A DNA stretch of 61,105 bases, taken from positions 1-61,105 of the forward strand of contig NZ_JAJEPR010000020.1 of the NCBI RefSeq assembly GCF_020686945.1, in the 5' to 3' direction. Each line of letters starts with the position of its first letter. Position 1 is the first letter of the stretch. Below, in pieces: positions 58,542 through 61,105 of this stretch. The position numbers were made by a program, and so were the translations under genes. The notes under the pieces were generated by a model. That model did not search any database and was not told the origin of the DNA. It saw nothing but the letters and a program-made list of their open reading frames with translations. Source of the DNA: Limivivens faecihominis. Its GTDB lineage: Bacteria > Bacillota > Clostridia > Lachnospirales > Lachnospiraceae.

Positions 58542-59401
58542 CTTCCCACGCCTTTCAGAAAACCGCTCTTTGCATTTTCTTCGGTGTCGTCCGATTCGTC
58601 GTAGGCATCATAGGGTGCCGACGGGTCGTGTACCCGTTTCTTGAATGGCGAACAGAGCTTGTCCTTATGGGCAAAAGCAAATTCCAAATTGTCCGTCCAT
58701 CCCGTGTGACCGGTGATGAAATACGGATGCAGACCACGGGCGCGCAGTTTCCGTTCCAGCTCCGCCAGTGACTGCACAGCCAGCTTATTATCCTCTGCCA
58801 GAGAGGAAATAAAGCTGTATCCGCCGTCCGCACCGAACCACAGCGTGTCGCCGGTGAACAGATACTTATCGTCAATGAGATATACCATGTGCCCCCAGGT
58901 ATGACCGGGGACAAGGAAGCATTCGATTTTGATGCCGCCAATATCGAAAACCTCGCCGTCATGCAACAGTACCTTTTCGTTGTGGATCGTGACCTGCGGC
59001 AGCTTGTACAGGCGATAGATCACCTTGCGGCGCACTTCGCCGGTCAGATAGCGGTTCTCAACCTCGCCGATGTAGAGCTTTGCGTCCCGGAATAGTCCCG
59101 GACTGTCGGCCTCCACTGCACCCACATGGTCAGTGTCCTGATGCGTGATGAGGACGTGCCGGATGGAATGCGGGTCGATACCGAGCCAGCTCATTTTCTC
59201 CGCCAGACGGTCATAGTTGTATCCGGCATCAATCATAATGGTGGTATCGCCCTTGCGGTAGAAGAAGATATTTGCCACCCACTCTCGCACACAAGCGACA
59301 TTTTCATCGATCCAGCCGGTGTTCAAAGGCTTAAATATCTCCTTGCCCCGGTACATCCGGCTCATTGCTTTTCTTTGAAATTCCGTTGCTTTTTTCGACA
59401 T
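58538..59401 (-). CDS. Metallo-beta-lactamase-fold hydrolase
   Basis: The 287-residue enzyme has the MBL motif THQDTDHVG (an HxDxDH variant of HxHxDH), LVPGHTWGHMVYLIDDKY, FTGDTLWFG and ITGHTGWTDN, forming a two-metal site. The family contains thioesterases, lactonases and glyoxalase II-type enzymes. It follows the SAM methyltransferase at 59411 with a 9-bp gap and starts at 59401 after GAGGTG. Confidence 0.85.
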   Translation of the reverse strand: MSKKATEFQRKAMSRMYRGKEIFKPLNTGWIDENVACVREWVANIFFYRKGDTTIMIDAGYNYDRLAEKMSWLGIDPHSIRHVLITHQDTDHVGAVEADSPGLFRDAKLYIGEVENRYLTGEVRRKVIYRLYKLPQVTIHNEKVLLHDGEVFDIGGIKIECFLVPGHTWGHMVYLIDDKYLFTGDTLWFGADGGYSFISSLAEDNKLAVQSLAELERKLRARGLHPYFITGHTGWTDNLEFAFAHKDKLCSPFKKRVHDPSAPYDAYDESDDTEENAKSGFLKGVGR

Positions 59402-59410
59402 GATCACACC

Positions 59411-60019
59411 TCATTTCTGTGCTGTGACACACAGCCAGCCCTTTTTATTTTTGTGACTCTGAACCCTGCCAAAGCCTGCTTGCTCCAGATACACTTTCAG
59501 ATCAACATCCGTATAGATGGTCATACCGTTAATGATTCGCGTCCATTTGTCGTCTTTTGCTGTTTCGCCGTTTGCTTCGTTACAGATGAAAAAAGTCCCG
59601 CCGGGCTTCAGCACCCGATAGACCTCTCTGAAATTTTGCGCAAGCTCCGGCCAGAAATAGACCGTTTCAAATGCGGTCACTACATCAAACTGCTCCGCTT
59701 CAAACGGCAACTCTGCTACACTTGCCTGCTGCACAGTACACTGCCCTGCTGCAATGGCACCTGCATTGACCTTTCGCGCTTTTTCTACACTGACTGCCGA
59801 ATAGTCGATGCCCTGCACCTTGCCCTTGGGACACAGCTTCAGCAGCGTTTTGATGTTCGCTCCACCGCCGCAGCCGCAGTCCAGCACCATGGCATCCGGG
59901 GCAGGCTGCAAAAAATGCAATCCCCACGCTGCCATTGCGCTGTGCCCAAAGTTCATCATAGCAACCATGATCTTCCCGCTAAAGCCTACGGGCTTGCGGG
60001 TGTTTTCAAAGAAGGACAT
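59411..60019 (-). CDS. Class I SAM-dependent methyltransferase
   Basis: The 202-residue protein has the SAM motif VLDCGCGGGANIKTLL (about 45-60), VQGIDYSAVSVEKAR and FDVVTAFETVYFWPEL. It has a GCGGG instead of GxGxG motif, common in small Firmicute methyltransferases. The substrate is unknown. It lies 1 bp after the next methyltransferase. Confidence 0.86.
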   Translation of the reverse strand: MSFFENTRKPVGFSGKIMVAMMNFGHSAMAAWGLHFLQPAPDAMVLDCGCGGGANIKTLLKLCPKGKVQGIDYSAVSVEKARKVNAGAIAAGQCTVQQASVAELPFEAEQFDVVTAFETVYFWPELAQNFREVYRVLKPGGTFFICNEANGETAKDDKWTRIINGMTIYTDVDLKVYLEQAGFGRVQSHKNKKGWLCVTAQK

Positions 60020-60020
60020 A

Positions 60021-60635
60021 TCACACCTCCGATTTCACACATTCCGTATAGGTCAGTGGAAAAGAGGCCTTTAGAACAACACTTTTTCGCACTGTCCAAT
60101 CATTCTGTTGCAGAAATTTTAGGTATTCTTCACTCGTCCACTTGCTGTGGAGAGGAAAGCCTGCCAGATTCATGAAAAAGGCTTTGACCTTGCCGGGAAA
60201 TGAGTTTTCTGCGTGCGTAAAGGTAGGCGCGATCAGCACACCGTCATCCTTCAGCACCCGTTTGATCTCTCGCAGTGATTTTTCTGGCTGAGGCACAATG
60301 TGCAGTGCGTTTGATACGATTACCACATCGAATGATTTGCTCGCGTATGGCAGAGAAAACATATCCTGCACGGAAAAACGCAGCTTCGCAGAGTAATTCC
60401 CCCGTTTGGCCTCTGTAATCATTTCCGGAGAGGCATCCGTCGCCTCGATGTGTGCCACTGCTTTTACGATGTGCTTGGCGATCAGTCCCGTTCCGGTAGC
60501 AACCTCCAGCACTGTTTTGTCTTTCACGACCGGACGGATCAGCTCATACATTTTCTCGTATACTGCCCTGTCTTTTCGCATAAAGCAGTCATACAGACCT
60601 GCATTTCTGTCCCAGAAATTCTTGTGTTCTCGCAT
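60021..60635 (-). CDS. Class I SAM-dependent methyltransferase
   Basis: The 204-residue protein has VLEVATGTGLIAKHIV (motif I, about 42-57), IEATDASPEMITEAK and FDVVIVSNALHIVPQPEKSL. It resembles the UbiE/MenG-like methyltransferase group. It is the first gene of the operon, with AAGGAGAG before the ATG. Confidence 0.86.
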   Translation of the reverse strand: MREHKNFWDRNAGLYDCFMRKDRAVYEKMYELIRPVVKDKTVLEVATGTGLIAKHIVKAVAHIEATDASPEMITEAKRGNYSAKLRFSVQDMFSLPYASKSFDVVIVSNALHIVPQPEKSLREIKRVLKDDGVLIAPTFTHAENSFPGKVKAFFMNLAGFPLHSKWTSEEYLKFLQQNDWTVRKSVVLKASFPLTYTECVKSEV

Positions 60636-60662
60636 TGCTGTCTCTCCTTTTTGTGGTTAAAT

Positions 60663-60691
60663 TTATCTAACCAGCACGCGCACATTGACAA
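60663..60691 (-). promoter_or_regulatory. Promoter of the methyltransferase operon
   Basis: On the minus strand TTGTCA (60686-60691) and AGATAA (60663-60668) are 17 bp apart. The flank carries GTTAACC-gAACCTAAC, a loose inverted repeat that could bind a regulator; no regulator gene is present in the window beside it. Confidence 0.45.
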
Positions 60692-60718
60692 GTTAGGTTC
60701 GGTTAACTCACGTATTTA

Positions 60719-60752
60719 GAAAAAGCCGCATTTCTGCGGCCTTTCGGCTTAT
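60719..60752 (-). terminator. Terminator upstream of the operon
   Basis: GCCGCA-gaaa-TGCGGC followed by TTTTTC on the minus strand, within a longer AAGCCG/CGGCTT stem. It would end a minus-strand transcript coming from the right. Confidence 0.65.
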
Positions 60753-60923
60753 ACAAATAGCTTGCTGCAAGCATCACACATCTGTATTTTCAGCCACTAA
60801 AGATAACGCCTCTCGATCTACTCCTTATGGAAACAGCCAAAATCTATTTTCACACCATTGCGGTGACTTTTGCCTTTTTATCCATATTATATCATGCTCG
60901 CTTCTTTTTTGCAATGGTATAGT

Positions 60924-61033
60924 ATCCAGCCAAACAAGGAAACGATGGCAGCAATGCTGGAAGCAGAACGCATTGCCCGTGATTCGTCTGTAAAACGCTA
61001 CTCTGATGTAGAGGAAGCATTGAGGGCGGTGAC
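60924..61033 (+). pseudogene. RelB/DinJ-type antitoxin C-terminal fragment
   Basis: The plus strand encodes PNKETMAAMLEAERIARDSS then VKRYSDVEEALRAV, the conserved end of RelB/DinJ antitoxins. The N-terminal DNA-binding half is missing and the expected last residues (ELK-like) are replaced at about 61030 by the IS-like end. No toxin gene is in the window. Confidence 0.65.
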
Positions 61034-61105
61034 ATGCTCCCACCACTTAAATCTTACGATTTTGAAGTGGGGGCTTCCTGCTCGATTGCCTTTTAAGGCA
61101 AAGCT
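61028..61105. mobile_element. IS200/IS605-like element end (partial)
   Basis: GACATGCTCCCACCACTT...GAAGTGGGGGCTTCCTGCTCG is a hairpin with the composition of IS200/IS605 ends, and it cuts the antitoxin fragment. The sequence after it (GATTGCCTTTTAAGGCAAAGC) holds another small dyad. The element body lies outside the window. Confidence 0.5.

Noticed and set aside
60825..61046. 73-codon minus-strand frame at the right end
   Set aside because: It is antisense to the RelB-like fragment, which has recognisable family residues, and has no motifs of its own.
1..61105. CRISPR array, tRNA or rRNA genes
   Set aside because: No regularly spaced repeats, cloverleaf-like T-loop sequences or rRNA blocks were noticed on either strand.

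Overview
The window looks like a low-to-mid-GC Firmicute of the class Clostridia, most likely a gut Lachnospiraceae. The support is the gene content: a TPP-riboswitch thiM-thiE-thiD-cytX operon, a DUF3786-cyclophilin fusion, a CsoR/CopA/HMA copper operon, L-2-amino-thiazoline-4-carboxylate (ATC) hydrolase homologues, strong AGGAGG ribosome-binding sites, and housekeeping genes packed mostly on the minus strand. Both window ends carry short hairpins resembling IS200/IS605-family ends, so the window is probably a whole contig broken at a multicopy insertion sequence.

Layout. 1-0.6 kb: IS end, an orphan minus-strand cobalamin riboswitch with its own promoter and no gene behind it. 0.6-3.6 kb: two related SAM methyltransferases flanking a collapsed peptide/nickel-type ABC transporter, including a permease-ATPase chimera made by an in-frame deletion. 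3.7-9.5 kb: DUF3786-cyclophilin, an LCP cell-wall protein, then csoR-copA-HMA protein with CsoR-type operators. 9.6-14.7 kb: polyol-type dehydrogenase, ROK regulator with a long palindrome over its ribosome-binding site, a decayed hybrid kinase, a CrtO-like membrane protein, a phosphopantetheinyl transferase and a lipoprotein. 14.8-19.9 kb: Nudix plus complete sugar/glycerol-phosphate-type ABC transporter operon. 20.2-22.4 kb: ilvB-ilvN. 22.5-26.4 kb: thiamin salvage operon. 26.5-31 kb: amidohydrolase, GNATs, MazG-like protein and a cluster of gene fragments (DUF6440, DUF1848, FeoA, integrase), then plsY. 31.1-34.5 kb: MarR regulator with two operators, iron alcohol dehydrogenase and aldehyde dehydrogenase. 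34.5-44.7 kb: a five-gene oligopeptide ABC transporter in which nearly every subunit carries an unusual extension, with a long structured leader. 44.7-50.5 kb: VanY fragment, membrane protein, SfsA, YoaP-type acetyltransferase, a vWA / macro-domain pair, flavin reductase. 50.5-54.5 kb: remnants of mobile elements, a MATE pump, and a MerR regulator whose 19-bp-spacer target promoter now faces a truncated gene. 54.6-60.7 kb: a tightly overlapping minus-strand operon of three methyltransferases, a metallo-beta-lactamase-fold hydrolase, two ATC-hydrolase homologues (one truncated), a membrane protein, an alpha/beta hydrolase interrupted by one stop codon and a ketopantoate-reductase-like enzyme. 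60.9-61.1 kb: a RelB/DinJ antitoxin tail cut by the IS end.

The ordinary metabolic units (copper homeostasis, branched-chain amino acids, thiamin, ABC uptake) appear intact. The most notable material is the methyltransferase/ATC-hydrolase operon at the right, the augmented Opp transporter, the macro/vWA pair, and several regulatory signals (B12 riboswitch, MerR promoter) stranded by deletions. No rRNA, tRNA or CRISPR array was seen. All assignments come from reading motifs; no database search was run.
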